A stretch of 64,000 bases of DNA from positions 1,369,501-1,433,500 of the forward strand of contig NC_009937.1 of NCBI RefSeq assembly GCF_000010525.1, written 5' to 3'. Of this stretch, positions 18,137 to 27,554 are shown in pieces (the stretch's first letter is position 1; the number at the start of each line of letters is the position of its first letter). A model generated the notes under the pieces. The model had not been told where the DNA came from. It searched no databases and saw only the letters and a program-made list of their open reading frames with translations. The position numbers and the translations under genes were made by a program. The DNA comes from Azorhizobium caulinodans ORS 571 (GTDB lineage: Bacteria; Pseudomonadota; Alphaproteobacteria; Rhizobiales; Xanthobacteraceae).

Positions 18137-19264
18137 ATGGCGCGGCCGGATGTCCTGATCATCGGCGGCGGCCTGCACGGCTGCTCAACAGCCTTGCATC
18201 TCGCCCGGCGCGGCGTGAAGGCGCTGGTGATTGAGAAGGACCACGCCGGCCGCCATGCCTCCGGCGTCAATGCAGGCGGGGTGCGGCGGCTCGGCCGCGC
18301 CTTCGCGGAGGTGCCGCTCTCCGTCGCCTCCATGGAACTATGGCATTCCATCCGCGATCTGGTGGATGACGACTGCGGCTTCGAGAGCCACGGGCAGGTG
18401 AAGGTGGCGGAGGACGAGGGCGACCTCGCGCTCCTCGCCGAGCGGGTGGCCAGGCTCAATGCGCTCGGCTTCACCCATGAGGAACTGATTGCGCAGGACG
18501 AATTGCGGGCGCTGCTGCCCGCCGTCTCGCCCCATTGCGTGGGCGGCATCGTCTCGCGGGCGGATGGGGCGGCGCTGCCCTTCCGAACCGTGCTCGCTTT
18601 CCGCAATGCCGCCATCCGCCTCGGCGCGACCTTTCTCGAAGGCCGCCCGGCAGGCCTGCCGGAGCGGCGGGGCGGCCTGTGGCGGGTACAGGTGGGGGGC
18701 AAGACGCACGAGGCCCCCGTGCTGGTGAACGCCGCCGGAGCCTGGGCGGACCGCATCGCTGCGGCGCTGGGCGAGCCGGTGCCGCTTGAGGTGATCGCCC
18801 CCATGCTGATGATCACCTTGCGGATGCCACCTTTCGTGAAGCCGGTGGTGGGCGCAACGCGGCGCCCGCTTTCTTTCAAGCAATATGCCAACGGCACGGT
18901 GCTGATTGGCGGCGGGCACCGCGGTATCGCGGATCGCGACACCAACCGCACGTCGCTCGATTTCGGCAAGCTCGCCTTCAACGCCCGCACGGCGGCGGAG
19001 ATCTTCCCCATCATGGCGGAGGCGCAGATCAACCGCGCCTGGGCGGGCATCGAGGCGCGGATGCCCGACGACATCCCCGTGATTGGCCCGAGCCTTCAGG
19101 CCGAAGCCGCCTATCACGCCTTCGGCTTCTCCGCCCACGGCTTCCAGCTCGGCCCCATCGTGGGCAGCATTCTCGCGGAACTAGTCACCACGGGCGCCAG
19201 CAACCTGCCCATTGCGCCCTTTTCCATCGGCCGGTTCGCCGCCCCAGTGGCGCAGGCGGGATGA
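18137..19264 (+). CDS. Second FAD-dependent amine/amino acid oxidase in the operon
   Basis: A 375-residue DAO-family flavoprotein, separated by a single base from the previous gene. The dinucleotide motif GGGLHG is near residue 11, and HASGVNAGGVRRLGR and the C-terminal FSAHGFQLGP match glycine/sarcosine-oxidase-like enzymes. It is not a close duplicate of the 15304 gene: the sequences diverge beyond the FAD motif. It may act on the product of the three-part dehydrogenase, for example an imino or N-alkyl amino acid, or form an alternative catalytic subunit. Confidence 0.85.
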   Translation: MARPDVLIIGGGLHGCSTALHLARRGVKALVIEKDHAGRHASGVNAGGVRRLGRAFAEVPLSVASMELWHSIRDLVDDDCGFESHGQVKVAEDEGDLALLAERVARLNALGFTHEELIAQDELRALLPAVSPHCVGGIVSRADGAALPFRTVLAFRNAAIRLGATFLEGRPAGLPERRGGLWRVQVGGKTHEAPVLVNAAGAWADRIAAALGEPVPLEVIAPMLMITLRMPPFVKPVVGATRRPLSFKQYANGTVLIGGGHRGIADRDTNRTSLDFGKLAFNARTAAEIFPIMAEAQINRAWAGIEARMPDDIPVIGPSLQAEAAYHAFGFSAHGFQLGPIVGSILAELVTTGASNLPIAPFSIGRFAAPVAQAG

Positions 19265-19340
19265 GGCTTTTCACGCGCGCCGGGCCGTTCTAAATGCGGG
19301 ATAGGGCCGTCCCTGCCCTGCCCAAAGAAAGCCCCGCGCC

Positions 19341-20486
19341 ATGACCGTCGCCGCCGCCCTCGCCGACCTTCCCACCCCATGCCTCATCCTCGATGAGGCG
19401 CGCATGCTGCGGAACATCGCCCGGCTCAAGACGCATCTGGACGGCCTCGGCGTTGCGCTGCGTCCGCACCTGAAAACGCTGAAGAGCGTGGAGGCCGCTC
19501 GCCGTGTGCTGAAGGACGGGAATGGCCCTGCGACGGTCTCCACGCTGAAGGAGGCGGAGGTGTTCGCCGCCGCCGGCGTGCGCGACATCATCTATGCGGT
19601 GGGCATCGCCCCGCAGAAGCTGCCGCGCGTGATCGCCCTGCGCGGCGCGGGCTGCGATCTCGCCGTGGTGCTGGATACGCGCGTGCAGGCTGCGGCGGTC
19701 GCCGCCATGTCGCGGGCCGTGGGGGACGCCATTCCGGCGCTGATCGAGATCGACTGCGACGGCCATCGCGCCGGTCTCAAGCCGGATGATCCGGAGATCG
19801 TCGCCATCGGCCGCATCCTGCACGAGGGCGGCGCGCAACTGCGCGGCGTGCTCTGCCATTCCGGCGGCAGTTACGGGCAAGTGGGTCCCGAGGCGCTCGC
19901 AGACTTTGCCGAGCAGGAGCGCGCGGCGATCGTGGCAGCCGCCGAGACCCTGCGCGCCGCCGGCCTGCCGTGCCCGGTGGTCAGCGTCGGCTCCACCCCC
20001 ACCGCCCATTTCGCCCGCGATCTCACCGGCGTGACGGAAGTGCGCGCCGGCGTCTATGTCTCCCAGGATCTGGTGATGGCGGGCATCGGCGTGTGCACGC
20101 CGGATGATATCGCCCTCTCGGTCCTCGCCACCGTCATCGGTCACCAGAGCGAGCGCGGCTGGACGCTGGTGGATGCGGGCTGGATGGCCCTTTCCCGCGA
20201 TCGTGGCACCGCCTCGCAGGCGGTCGATCAGGGCTATGGCCTGGTGTGCGACGTCGAGGGACAGGTGATCCCGGATCTCATCGTTGTGGGCGCCAATCAG
20301 GAGCACGGCATCATCGGCCTGCGGGCGGGCAGCACGGCCACCGCGCCGGACCTGCCCGTGGGGGCGCAGGTGCGCATCCTGCCCAACCATGCCTGCGCCA
20401 CCGCCACCGAGTTCGACGATTATGCGGTGCTGCCGGCGGACGGCAGCGCCCATATCGCCCGCTGGTCCCGCTTCCGGGGCTGGTGA
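19341..20486 (+). CDS. DSD1-family PLP enzyme (D-threonine aldolase / D-serine dehydratase-like)
   Basis: A 381-residue fold-type III PLP enzyme. The Schiff-base lysine is K45 in RPHLKTLK, and the C-terminal metal site HxC appears as PNHACAT. Family members cleave D-beta-hydroxy-alpha-amino acids to glycine and an aldehyde, or dehydrate D-serine or D-threo-3-hydroxyaspartate. It lies 76 bases after the second FAD oxidase on the same strand and probably belongs to the operon. Its presence argues that the pathway yields or begins with a D-amino acid. Confidence 0.85.
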   Translation: MTVAAALADLPTPCLILDEARMLRNIARLKTHLDGLGVALRPHLKTLKSVEAARRVLKDGNGPATVSTLKEAEVFAAAGVRDIIYAVGIAPQKLPRVIALRGAGCDLAVVLDTRVQAAAVAAMSRAVGDAIPALIEIDCDGHRAGLKPDDPEIVAIGRILHEGGAQLRGVLCHSGGSYGQVGPEALADFAEQERAAIVAAAETLRAAGLPCPVVSVGSTPTAHFARDLTGVTEVRAGVYVSQDLVMAGIGVCTPDDIALSVLATVIGHQSERGWTLVDAGWMALSRDRGTASQAVDQGYGLVCDVEGQVIPDLIVVGANQEHGIIGLRAGSTATAPDLPVGAQVRILPNHACATATEFDDYAVLPADGSAHIARWSRFRGW

Positions 20487-20534
20487 GGGATCGGCAGGCC
20501 CGGCTCACGTCCGGGCCTGACGTTTCGTCTCAGT

Positions 20535-21317
20535 TCAGTATTCCGCCGTGCCTTCGAGGAAGAAGACGCACGCGCCCTCGATGAGCACGCGGTCATCCGA
20601 AAGGCGGCAGGTGAGGTCGCCGCCGCGCGCCGAGGCCTGATGGCAGGCGAGCGTGCTGCGGCCGAGGCGTTCCGCCCAGTAGGGCACGAGAGTCGTATGG
20701 GCCGCCCCCGTGACCGGGTCCTCGGGAATCCCCTTGGCGGGGGCGAAGTAGCGGCTGACCACATCATAAGCGTTATCGCCCGGCGCGGTCACGATAAGGC
20801 CGGGCCGGTCGAGCGCGGCGATGGCGGCCATACCGGGAGAAAGCCCGCGCACGGTCGCGGCGTCCGCAAGCACGGCCATGTAGGTGAAGGGATTGATGCG
20901 CACTTCTTCCGGCGCCGCGCCCAGCGCGGCCGCGACGCCCGGCATGGCGATGGGCTCGCTGCCGCGCGCCGGGAAGTCCAGCACATAGCCCGTGCCGCTT
21001 CGGGAAACGGGCAGGGCGCCGCTGGCGGTGTGGAACGTCACCGAAGCACGCCCCGGCTCCAGCCGCTCCATCACCACCGCCGCGCTGGCAAGCGTGGCAT
21101 GGCCGCAGAGCGGCACTTCCACCTTGGGCGTGAACCAGCGCAGGTGATAGTCGCCGCCCTCTCTCACCAGAAAGGCGGTCTCTGAGAGGTTGTTCTCGGC
21201 TGCGATGGCGCGCAGCGTTTCGTCTTCCGGATAGGCCTCCAGCAGCATCACGGCGGCGGGATTGCCGGCGAAGCGGCGCGTGGTGAAGGCGTCGACCTGG
21301 AACAGCGGGGCTTTCAT
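20535..21317 (-). CDS. PhzF-family isomerase/epimerase-like protein
   Basis: A 260-residue member of the PhzF family, a diaminopimelate-epimerase-like fold. The signature VDAFTTRRFAGNPAAV and the catalytic glutamate E47 (LSETAFLV) are present, as are the paired C-terminal half motifs (PVTGAAHTTLVPYW). Bacterial homologues outside phenazine clusters have no agreed function. The start is placed at 21317 because homology begins there; a long upstream in-frame extension has no family features. It follows the GST gene by 20 bases and is probably co-transcribed with it. Confidence 0.85.
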   Translation of the reverse strand: MKAPLFQVDAFTTRRFAGNPAAVMLLEAYPEDETLRAIAAENNLSETAFLVREGGDYHLRWFTPKVEVPLCGHATLASAAVVMERLEPGRASVTFHTASGALPVSRSGTGYVLDFPARGSEPIAMPGVAAALGAAPEEVRINPFTYMAVLADAATVRGLSPGMAAIAALDRPGLIVTAPGDNAYDVVSRYFAPAKGIPEDPVTGAAHTTLVPYWAERLGRSTLACHQASARGGDLTCRLSDDRVLIEGACVFFLEGTAEY

Positions 21318-21337
21318 GGGAGGGGCTCGGATCAGGA

Positions 21338-21961
21338 TCAGTCGTAGGTGGCGGCCATGTAGGCCCGTCCGGCGGGGCGCTCCGCCAGCCGAGCGTAATA
21401 GGCGGCGGCGTGTGTGAAGTCCGGGCGGGGAATGGGCGCCCGGAACCAGCGGTGCAACGAAAGCCCGATCACGATGTCGGCCACCGTGAAGGTGGCACCG
21501 CAGATGAAGGCGCGTCCGTCGGCGAACTGGCCGTCCAGCAGGGCGACCATGCGCGTCCATTCGGTGATGGAGGCCTCCACCTGTTCCGGTGTGCCGGCGT
21601 CGGGCCGGTTGCGCATCAGCACGAGGAAGGCGGTGCGCCAGGCGGTGTTGAACTCGGTCGCCTGCCAGTCCATGGCGGCTTCCACCTGCGCACGTTCCAC
21701 CGGATCGACGGGCAGCAGGTCGGGGCGGCCATATCGGGCGGCGAGATAGCGCACGATGGTGTTGCTCTCGGTGAGCACCGCATCGCCATACACGACGACC
21801 GGCACAAGCCCCTTGGGGCTCAGAGCCTGGAAGGCGGGATCGGAGGTCGGACGGAAGCCGGCGCCCCAGTCTTCTTGCGTGTAATCAAGTCCGATCTCGT
21901 CGCAGGCCCAGAGCACCTTGCGCACGTTGATGGATTGCCGCTTGCCGAGGATGCGGAGCAT
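21338..21961 (-). CDS. Glutathione S-transferase family protein
   Basis: A 207-residue cytosolic GST: N-terminal thioredoxin-like domain with the cis-proline and glutathione contacts (SPKGLVPVVVYGD, then LTESNTIVRYL) and an all-helical C-terminal domain (TVADIVIG). The N-terminal SINVRKV segment supplies the usual Ser/Asn catalytic region. It lies between the lytic transglycosylase gene (123 bases upstream) and PhzF. Substrate unknown. Confidence 0.88.
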   Translation of the reverse strand: MLRILGKRQSINVRKVLWACDEIGLDYTQEDWGAGFRPTSDPAFQALSPKGLVPVVVYGDAVLTESNTIVRYLAARYGRPDLLPVDPVERAQVEAAMDWQATEFNTAWRTAFLVLMRNRPDAGTPEQVEASITEWTRMVALLDGQFADGRAFICGATFTVADIVIGLSLHRWFRAPIPRPDFTHAAAYYARLAERPAGRAYMAATYD

Positions 21962-22084
21962 GAAGGGCCACCGTGTCGCTGATCACAGCGCCCGCGAAGC
22001 GCGGGCGCGGCAAGGTGGCGCCGGGGGCGGGCGCATGCAACGGGAACATTGCCCTCGGAGCAATGGGGTGGATGCCGTCCGTCC

Positions 22085-24271
22085 TCAGCGGGCGGCCACC
22101 GGTTGGGCGCGGTCCGAGCCGAAGCGGGCGCGGTAGACGAGATAATTCTCCATCACCCGCTGCACGTAATTGCGCGTCTCGGAATAGGGGATGAGTTCCA
22201 CCCAGTCCACGGGGTCCACATCCGGCGAGCGCGGGTCGCCATAGCGGTCGATCCACTTGCGCACGGAGCCGCGCCCGGCGTTGTAGGCGGCGAAGACGAG
22301 GGCGGTGTTGCCGCCGTAATTCTCCATCAGCTCGCCCAGTTCCGCCGCGCCGAACTGCACGTTGTAGGACTGGTCGTTCATCAGGCGGGCCTCGTCATAG
22401 GCAACGCCGGTCTTCTTCGTCACCTCGCGGCCTGCCTCCGGCGTCACCTGCATCAGGCCCATGGCCTTGGCACTGGAGAGGGTGCGCGGGTTGAACTGGC
22501 TCTCCTGCCGGGCCACCGCATAGACCATGGCCCGGTCCACCGGATTACCGATCGAGGTGTAGTTCGGGATGCCGAAGGTGGGGAAGGCGGCGGCGTCCAG
22601 CGGATGGCCCTCGGCCACGCTCTCCTTGCCCACCACCAGCGCGCCGCGCGCGTCATTGTTCTCCTGTGCCAGCTGGTAGAGCATCTGGAGGTGGGAACTG
22701 TCCTCCATGCGCCAGGCGAGGTCGTAGAGAATGGTCATGGCGGTGTCGCGGTCGCCCAGCGCATAGAGCAGGCGCACCGCCTTCACCGGCTCGATGCGGT
22801 CGAAGGTGGCGCGGGCCTGCATGCCACCGTCCGGCGCACGGCGCAGGGCGACGGCCGACAGGCCCAGCCGCTGGCGGGCGAGTTGCCCGTAATAGGTGGT
22901 CGAGTACTGCGCCGCGTGCTCATAGTGCGACCGTGCCGAGCCAGTGTCGCCGGCCGCCTCCGCCGCGCGGCCCTGCCAGAAGAAGGCGCGGGACAGCGTG
23001 ATCGGGTTGCTCTGGCCGTGGGCGATGCGCGAGAAATGCGCCTGCGCCGTGCGCGGGTCCTTCAGGAAGGCGAGGGCGATCCAGCCGGCGGTGAACTGCT
23101 GCTCCGCGCGATAGTTGGAGGCGTCCGGAATGGCGCCGGTGGCGGCCACGCGATAGGCGGTCTTGGGGTCGCCCGCATCCAGCAGCTCGCGCGAGACAAG
23201 GCGGCGCTCGATCCACCATTCATCCGTGTCCACCAGTACGTCGGGGCTGGCGCCCGCGGCCTGAAGCAGTGCGGAGGCAGCCTCGCTGTCCTTTCCGGCG
23301 CGGCGGGCGAGCTGGGACTTGGCAAAGAGATAGGCCGGGTCGTTGGCGAGCGTGAAGGGCACCTGCGACAGCAGGCGGGCGCCTTCCGGCGCCTTTTTCG
23401 CGATGGCGAGCCGGGCCTGCGTCAGCAGGACCACGTCCGAGCCCGCGCGGGCGGCGGCGCGCATCGCACGGGCCTGATCGGGCTTGTAGCTGTAGCGGTC
23501 GGCGCGGGCCTTGTGGTCGGCGCGGGTGAGCAGGACGCCGAATTCGCCCAGCACCTGATTCTCGGTGTTCTCGGTCAGATCATCGTTGCGCCAGGCGTCG
23601 CGGATGAGTGCGGCGGTCGTGTTGCGGTCGCCGGAGGCGGCCATGGCGCGGGCGAGCGCAATCTTGCCCTCGCCGGAGATCGGGTCCTGTTCCGAGAAGA
23701 AGGCGCGGACGGTGGCCGGATCCTTGTTCTCCGCCAGCAGCACGCGCTCGGCGCGGCGGCGCAGGGTGCCGGGCGTCGGCCAGCCCGGCTTCTCGCGCAG
23801 GAAGGCGGCGATGTTGGTGAAGCCGTAGTCGTTCGGCGCGTTGCGGATGACCAGCCAGACCACGAGGTTGCGCGCCACCGGGTCTTCCAGCTGGCGCGCC
23901 ATCTGGAGCGCTTCCGTGCCGCGGCCGGCCTTGGCAGCGATCACCGCATTGCGCAATTCGCCGAGTTCGCCGGTGGCGATGGCGGCGGTGGGGGCGAGCG
24001 TCAGCGGCGCGGCCTTGGGCGCCGGGCGGGCGGCCACGCCGCGGCCGGGGCTATGGGTCGCAGGCTTGGCGGCGGCCTTGGATTTGGCGTCCGGCTTCTT
24101 CGCGTCTTTCTTGGCGTCCTTCTTCGGGTCCGCCTTCTTCGCGTCGGCCTTCTTGGTGTCGGTTTTCTTGGTGGGGGCGTCGCTGTCCTGGGCCGCCATG
24201 GCCGGCGGCGCCACGGCAAGCGCCAGGGCGAGGGCGGTGCATGAGAGCAGGAGACGGACAGACGGCATCAT
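22085..24271 (-). CDS. slt: Soluble lytic murein transglycosylase (Slt70-like)
   Basis: Periplasmic muramidase-like enzyme of 728 residues that cleaves peptidoglycan glycan strands to 1,6-anhydro ends. A signal peptide (1-27) is followed by a strongly Lys/Asp/Ala-rich segment (about 34-69), a long alpha-helical superhelical region of about 470 residues, and the C-terminal SLT catalytic domain with the catalytic ESQFN motif, AMGLMQVTP and AAYNAGRG. Length and order fit Slt70. The gene is divergent from dapA. The lysine-rich segment is unusual for a periplasmic enzyme and may bind the anionic wall. Confidence 0.9.
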   Translation of the reverse strand: MMPSVRLLLSCTALALALAVAPPAMAAQDSDAPTKKTDTKKADAKKADPKKDAKKDAKKPDAKSKAAAKPATHSPGRGVAARPAPKAAPLTLAPTAAIATGELGELRNAVIAAKAGRGTEALQMARQLEDPVARNLVVWLVIRNAPNDYGFTNIAAFLREKPGWPTPGTLRRRAERVLLAENKDPATVRAFFSEQDPISGEGKIALARAMAASGDRNTTAALIRDAWRNDDLTENTENQVLGEFGVLLTRADHKARADRYSYKPDQARAMRAAARAGSDVVLLTQARLAIAKKAPEGARLLSQVPFTLANDPAYLFAKSQLARRAGKDSEAASALLQAAGASPDVLVDTDEWWIERRLVSRELLDAGDPKTAYRVAATGAIPDASNYRAEQQFTAGWIALAFLKDPRTAQAHFSRIAHGQSNPITLSRAFFWQGRAAEAAGDTGSARSHYEHAAQYSTTYYGQLARQRLGLSAVALRRAPDGGMQARATFDRIEPVKAVRLLYALGDRDTAMTILYDLAWRMEDSSHLQMLYQLAQENNDARGALVVGKESVAEGHPLDAAAFPTFGIPNYTSIGNPVDRAMVYAVARQESQFNPRTLSSAKAMGLMQVTPEAGREVTKKTGVAYDEARLMNDQSYNVQFGAAELGELMENYGGNTALVFAAYNAGRGSVRKWIDRYGDPRSPDVDPVDWVELIPYSETRNYVQRVMENYLVYRARFGSDRAQPVAAR

Positions 24272-24542
24272 TTTTCCTCACGGCGCAGCGCCGAAGCGGA
24301 TCCGGCGCCGATCTTGGGCGAGCCGCGTTGACGAAACGCTAACTACCCTGCCGCACCGATACGGGCAGAAACGTGACGTTGCTATCCTGAGGCGAGTTCG
24401 CGCGGCGATCAACGCCCCGTCTCGGCGGGCGCAGGAACCGCTGGGGCCTTTCGCTGACGCGGACAACGCTGTATCTGTCGCGGTCCGCTTTGCCCCGCGC
24501 CAAGGGGGCGGGTGCGTTCATAACCCAGAACAAGGCCCTGCC

Positions 24543-25442
24543 ATGTCTTCCGCTTCGCCCAACGCTCTGTTCCGTGGCTCCTTTACCGCGCTCGTGACGC
24601 CGTTCCGCGATGGGGCCCTGGACGAGAAAGCGTTCCGCGATCTCGTGGAGTGGCAGATCGCCGAGGGTACCAATGGGCTCGTGCCGGTGGGCACCACGGG
24701 CGAGAGCCCGACGCTCAGCCACGACGAGCACAAGCGCGTGATCGAGTGGGCGGTGTCGCAGGCCGCCGGCCGCGTGCCGGTGATGGCCGGCGCGGGCTCC
24801 AACGATACGGCGACCGCCATCGAGTTTTCCCAGCATGCCGAGAAGGTCGGCGCGCAGGGCCTGCTCGTGGTTACGCCCTATTACAACAAGCCCTCGCAGG
24901 AGGGCCTGTACCAGCACTTCGCGGCCATCGCGAAGGCGGTGAGCCTGCCCATCTTCATCTACAACATCCCCGCCCGCTCGGTGATCGACATGAGCGTCGA
25001 GACCATGGCGCGTCTGCGCGAGTTCCCCAACATTGTCGGCATCAAGGACGCCACCGCCAACATGTCGCGCGTGTCCCTGCAGCGCCAGACGCTGGGCAAG
25101 GACTTCATCCAGCTCTCGGGCGAGGACATTACCGCGCTGGGCTTCAACGCCCATGGCGGGGTGGGCTGCATCTCGGTGACGGCGAACGTTGCCCCGCGCC
25201 TGTGCGCGGAGTTCCAGGCCGCCTGCACCAGGGGCGATTATGCCGCCGCGCTCGCCATCCAGGACAAGCTGGTGCCGCTGCACACGGCGCTCTTCGTTGA
25301 AACCAACCCGTCGCCCACCAAATATGCCCTGTCCGTTCTGGGCAAGATGGCCGAGGACGTGCGCCTGCCCATGGTGCCGGTCTCGGAGCCGACCAAGGCC
25401 GTGGTGAAGAGCGCCATGGTCCATGCCGGCCTCATCAACTGA
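24543..25442 (+). CDS. dapA: 4-hydroxy-tetrahydrodipicolinate synthase
   Basis: A 299-residue class I aldolase-fold enzyme that condenses pyruvate with aspartate semialdehyde in the lysine/diaminopimelate pathway. Visible are GTTGES (50-55), YYNKP, the catalytic region IYNIPARS and the Schiff-base lysine in GIKDAT. Followed by smpB, an order common in alphaproteobacteria, which supports the biosynthetic DapA over the DapA-like aldolases used in catabolism. Confidence 0.93.
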   Translation: MSSASPNALFRGSFTALVTPFRDGALDEKAFRDLVEWQIAEGTNGLVPVGTTGESPTLSHDEHKRVIEWAVSQAAGRVPVMAGAGSNDTATAIEFSQHAEKVGAQGLLVVTPYYNKPSQEGLYQHFAAIAKAVSLPIFIYNIPARSVIDMSVETMARLREFPNIVGIKDATANMSRVSLQRQTLGKDFIQLSGEDITALGFNAHGGVGCISVTANVAPRLCAEFQAACTRGDYAAALAIQDKLVPLHTALFVETNPSPTKYALSVLGKMAEDVRLPMVPVSEPTKAVVKSAMVHAGLIN

Positions 25443-25452
25443 TCCTGCGCCG

Positions 25453-25474
25453 GGCCGGATGGCGACATCCGGCC
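25453..25474. other. Perfect hairpin with GCGA loop between dapA and smpB
   Basis: GGCCGGATG-GCGA-CATCCGGCC, nine perfect base pairs closed by a GNRA-type tetraloop, eleven bases after the dapA stop. No T-run follows, so it is not a canonical intrinsic terminator; it may stabilise the dapA 3' end or attenuate read-through to smpB. Confidence 0.5.
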
Positions 25475-25532
25475 GCGTCCGCGCTGCCGAGGGCGGGGCG
25501 CCACCCGTGCCCCGTCCCGTTTCGAGAGTGTG

Positions 25533-26012
25533 ATGGCTGAGAAGAAGAAAAAGGAGCTGCCCCGCAAGGTGGTCGCCGACAACCGGCGGGCGCGCTTCGA
25601 CTATGACATCGGCGAGGTGTTCGAGGCGGGCATCGCGCTGAAGGGCACCGAGGTGAAGGCGCTGCGCACCGGCAAGGCGACGATCCACGAGAGCTATGCC
25701 GGCGGCAAGAATGGCGAGCTGTGGCTCTTCAATTCCTACGTGCCGGAATATCTGGAAGCCAACCGCTTCAATCACGAGCCGCGCCGCCCGCGCAAACTGC
25801 TGATGCACAAGCGGCAGATCCACAAGCTCACCGTGGCAGTGGAGCGCGAGGGCATGACCGTGGTGCCGCTGAAAATCTATTTCAACGAGCAGGGCCGGGC
25901 GAAGGTGGAAGTGGCCCTCGCCAAGGGCCGCAAGGCCCATGACAAACGCGAGGCGGTGAAGGAGCGGGACTGGAACCGCGACAAAGCCCGCCTGATGCGC
26001 GATCGCGGCTGA
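25533..26012 (+). CDS. smpB: SsrA-binding protein
   Basis: A 159-residue tmRNA partner for trans-translation, rescuing stalled ribosomes. The OB-fold core ([20 protein letters not shown], then [13 protein letters not shown]) and the basic C-terminal tail ([15 protein letters not shown]) are both intact. ATG at 25533 is used; a GTG directly before it is also possible. 90 bases after dapA. Confidence 0.95.
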   Translation: MAEKKKKELPRKVVADNRRARFDYDIGEVFEAGIALKGTEVKALRTGKATIHESYAGGKNGELWLFNSYVPEYLEANRFNHEPRRPRKLLMHKRQIHKLTVAVEREGMTVVPLKIYFNEQGRAKVEVALAKGRKAHDKREAVKERDWNRDKARLMRDRG

Positions 26013-26019
26013 GACGGCC

Positions 26020-26547
26020 ATGTCGGTCGGCCCCGTGATCCGCCGCGCCGGCCCGGTCGACGCCCGGCGTCTCGGGGCGGCTGGCCCGGCACTTTATGCG
26101 GAAAGCTACGCCTTTCTCTGGGACGACGATGCGGCCTATGCCGCGCAGCTTGCCACCTTCGGGCCGGACGCCTTCGCAGACCTGCTGGCCCGCGACGATG
26201 CGCGCGTGTGGCTCGTGGAAGATGATGGCGCGCTGCTTGGCTTCCTGTCGCTGCTTCTCGGCGTGCCGGAGCCCGTGACGGGCCGGTCGGCCGGCGCCGA
26301 GGTGCCGCGCATCTATCTGGCGCGGGCAGCGACCGGGCAGGGGCTGGGCCGCCGCCTGTTGGACGAGGCGGCCGCCTGCGCACGCGATGAAGGCGCGGGT
26401 TATCTGTGGCTCGATGCCATGGAAACGGCGCCCTGGGCGGTGCGAACCTATCAGAAGTGGGGATTTGCCGAGATCGGCCGCATGCCCTTCGGCCGGCCCG
26501 TGAAGGCCGGCCATGGGACGCTTGTGGTGCTCTCGCGCGACCTTTAG
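26020..26547 (+). CDS. GNAT-family N-acetyltransferase
   Basis: A 175-residue protein with the acetyl-CoA-binding signature (YLARAATGQGLGRRLLDEA) and the later WLDAMETAPWAVRTYQKWGF stretch typical of amino-group acetyltransferases. It begins seven bases after smpB and is probably co-transcribed. Substrate unknown; RimI-like specificity cannot be claimed. Confidence 0.85.
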   Translation: MSVGPVIRRAGPVDARRLGAAGPALYAESYAFLWDDDAAYAAQLATFGPDAFADLLARDDARVWLVEDDGALLGFLSLLLGVPEPVTGRSAGAEVPRIYLARAATGQGLGRRLLDEAAACARDEGAGYLWLDAMETAPWAVRTYQKWGFAEIGRMPFGRPVKAGHGTLVVLSRDL

Positions 26548-26586
26548 GCCACTGGGGAAGCGAAGGGCCGCCCGGCGCCAGCGGGA

Positions 26587-27381
26587 TCAGCCGCCGTACT
26601 TCAGGCCGATGATCGAGGACGCGGCGCCGCTGCTGACGGAGCTGCGCGAGCTGCTGGTGTTGAACAGGGTCAGGATCGGGTTGTTGGCGGCGGTGTTGTT
26701 CGTCGCGTCCCAGATCGCCGCGAAGCGCTGGAGCAGCTTGTTCACCTTCGTCGGGTCCTGAAGATCGTTGACGTTCAGCTTCGCATCCACGATCCGCTTC
26801 TGCTGAGCGATGTCCACCTTGCCCATGTTGTCGGGCAGGTTGAACACCGTCTTCACCACCTTATAGAGCGCCGGGTCGCCGAGGATGCTGTAGGCCGACT
26901 TGATGGTGGCGGCGTTGCGCTTGAAGTAGAGCGCCAGCTGAACGCCCTGGTCCGTCTGCCCCAACTCCGTCTCGATGGACTGGTTGAGGTAGTATCCAAC
27001 CACGTCGTCGGCCGTGGCCGGAACGGTGGTCAGAGCGTTGGTCGGGTTCAGGTTGGAGAAGGCGCGGGCGAACACCTTGAACTTGTCGTCCGCCAGCTTG
27101 TTCACGAAGCTGGAGGAATCGGACAGGTCGCTGTTCAGCACCTTTTTCATATAGGCCTTGGCGTTGGCCATCTCGCTGAGGCCGAACGCATTCATGGCAA
27201 AATTGAAAAGGCGGTAGTTGCCGACGAACTCGTCGACGGTTTTGACCTTGGTGATGTTCGCCCTGAAATAAGCGATGTCGTTCTTGACGATCGGCTCGGC
27301 GGCCTTCGTCTTGAGCGCCATGGCACTGTTCTTCTGGTAATAATTATAGGTCGCGAACGTCGACCCGAAATCGATAGCCAT
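26587..27381 (-). CDS. DUF1217 family protein, paralogue 1
   Basis: A 264-residue protein of the DUF1217 family (PF06748), found in flagellar regions of Rhizobiales; biochemical role not established. The start at 27381 gives the family-typical N-terminus (MAIDFGSTFATYNYYQKNS). The body is helical with SDLSDSSSFVNKLAD and YSILGDPALYKVV; the C-terminus ends in a Ser-rich stretch and GLKYGG. There is no signal peptide. It lies head-to-tail behind a clear paralogue ending 173 bases upstream, with no flagellar genes visible here. Confidence 0.75.
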   Translation of the reverse strand: MAIDFGSTFATYNYYQKNSAMALKTKAAEPIVKNDIAYFRANITKVKTVDEFVGNYRLFNFAMNAFGLSEMANAKAYMKKVLNSDLSDSSSFVNKLADDKFKVFARAFSNLNPTNALTTVPATADDVVGYYLNQSIETELGQTDQGVQLALYFKRNAATIKSAYSILGDPALYKVVKTVFNLPDNMGKVDIAQQKRIVDAKLNVNDLQDPTKVNKLLQRFAAIWDATNNTAANNPILTLFNTSSSRSSVSSGAASSIIGLKYGG

Positions 27382-27554
27382 GGCTGACAGTCCCCACCGT
27401 CTCCAACGCATTGTCGTGGCACCGGGGTCTTGTGTCCAGCCCGCGGGCGCGCCAGAGCGCGCGGCAGGAGAACGCAAGTCCTGAAACCACGGCTGCATCC
27501 TGCACGATGCGGCTGGCGCGAGGCTTGCGTGAAGCTGTCGTCCGGCGGAGGCGG

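Noticed and set aside
24543-25442. dapA as a HypD-like catabolic enzyme linked to the amine-oxidase operon
   Set aside because: 4 kb away, next to smpB, and it reads like biosynthetic DapA.
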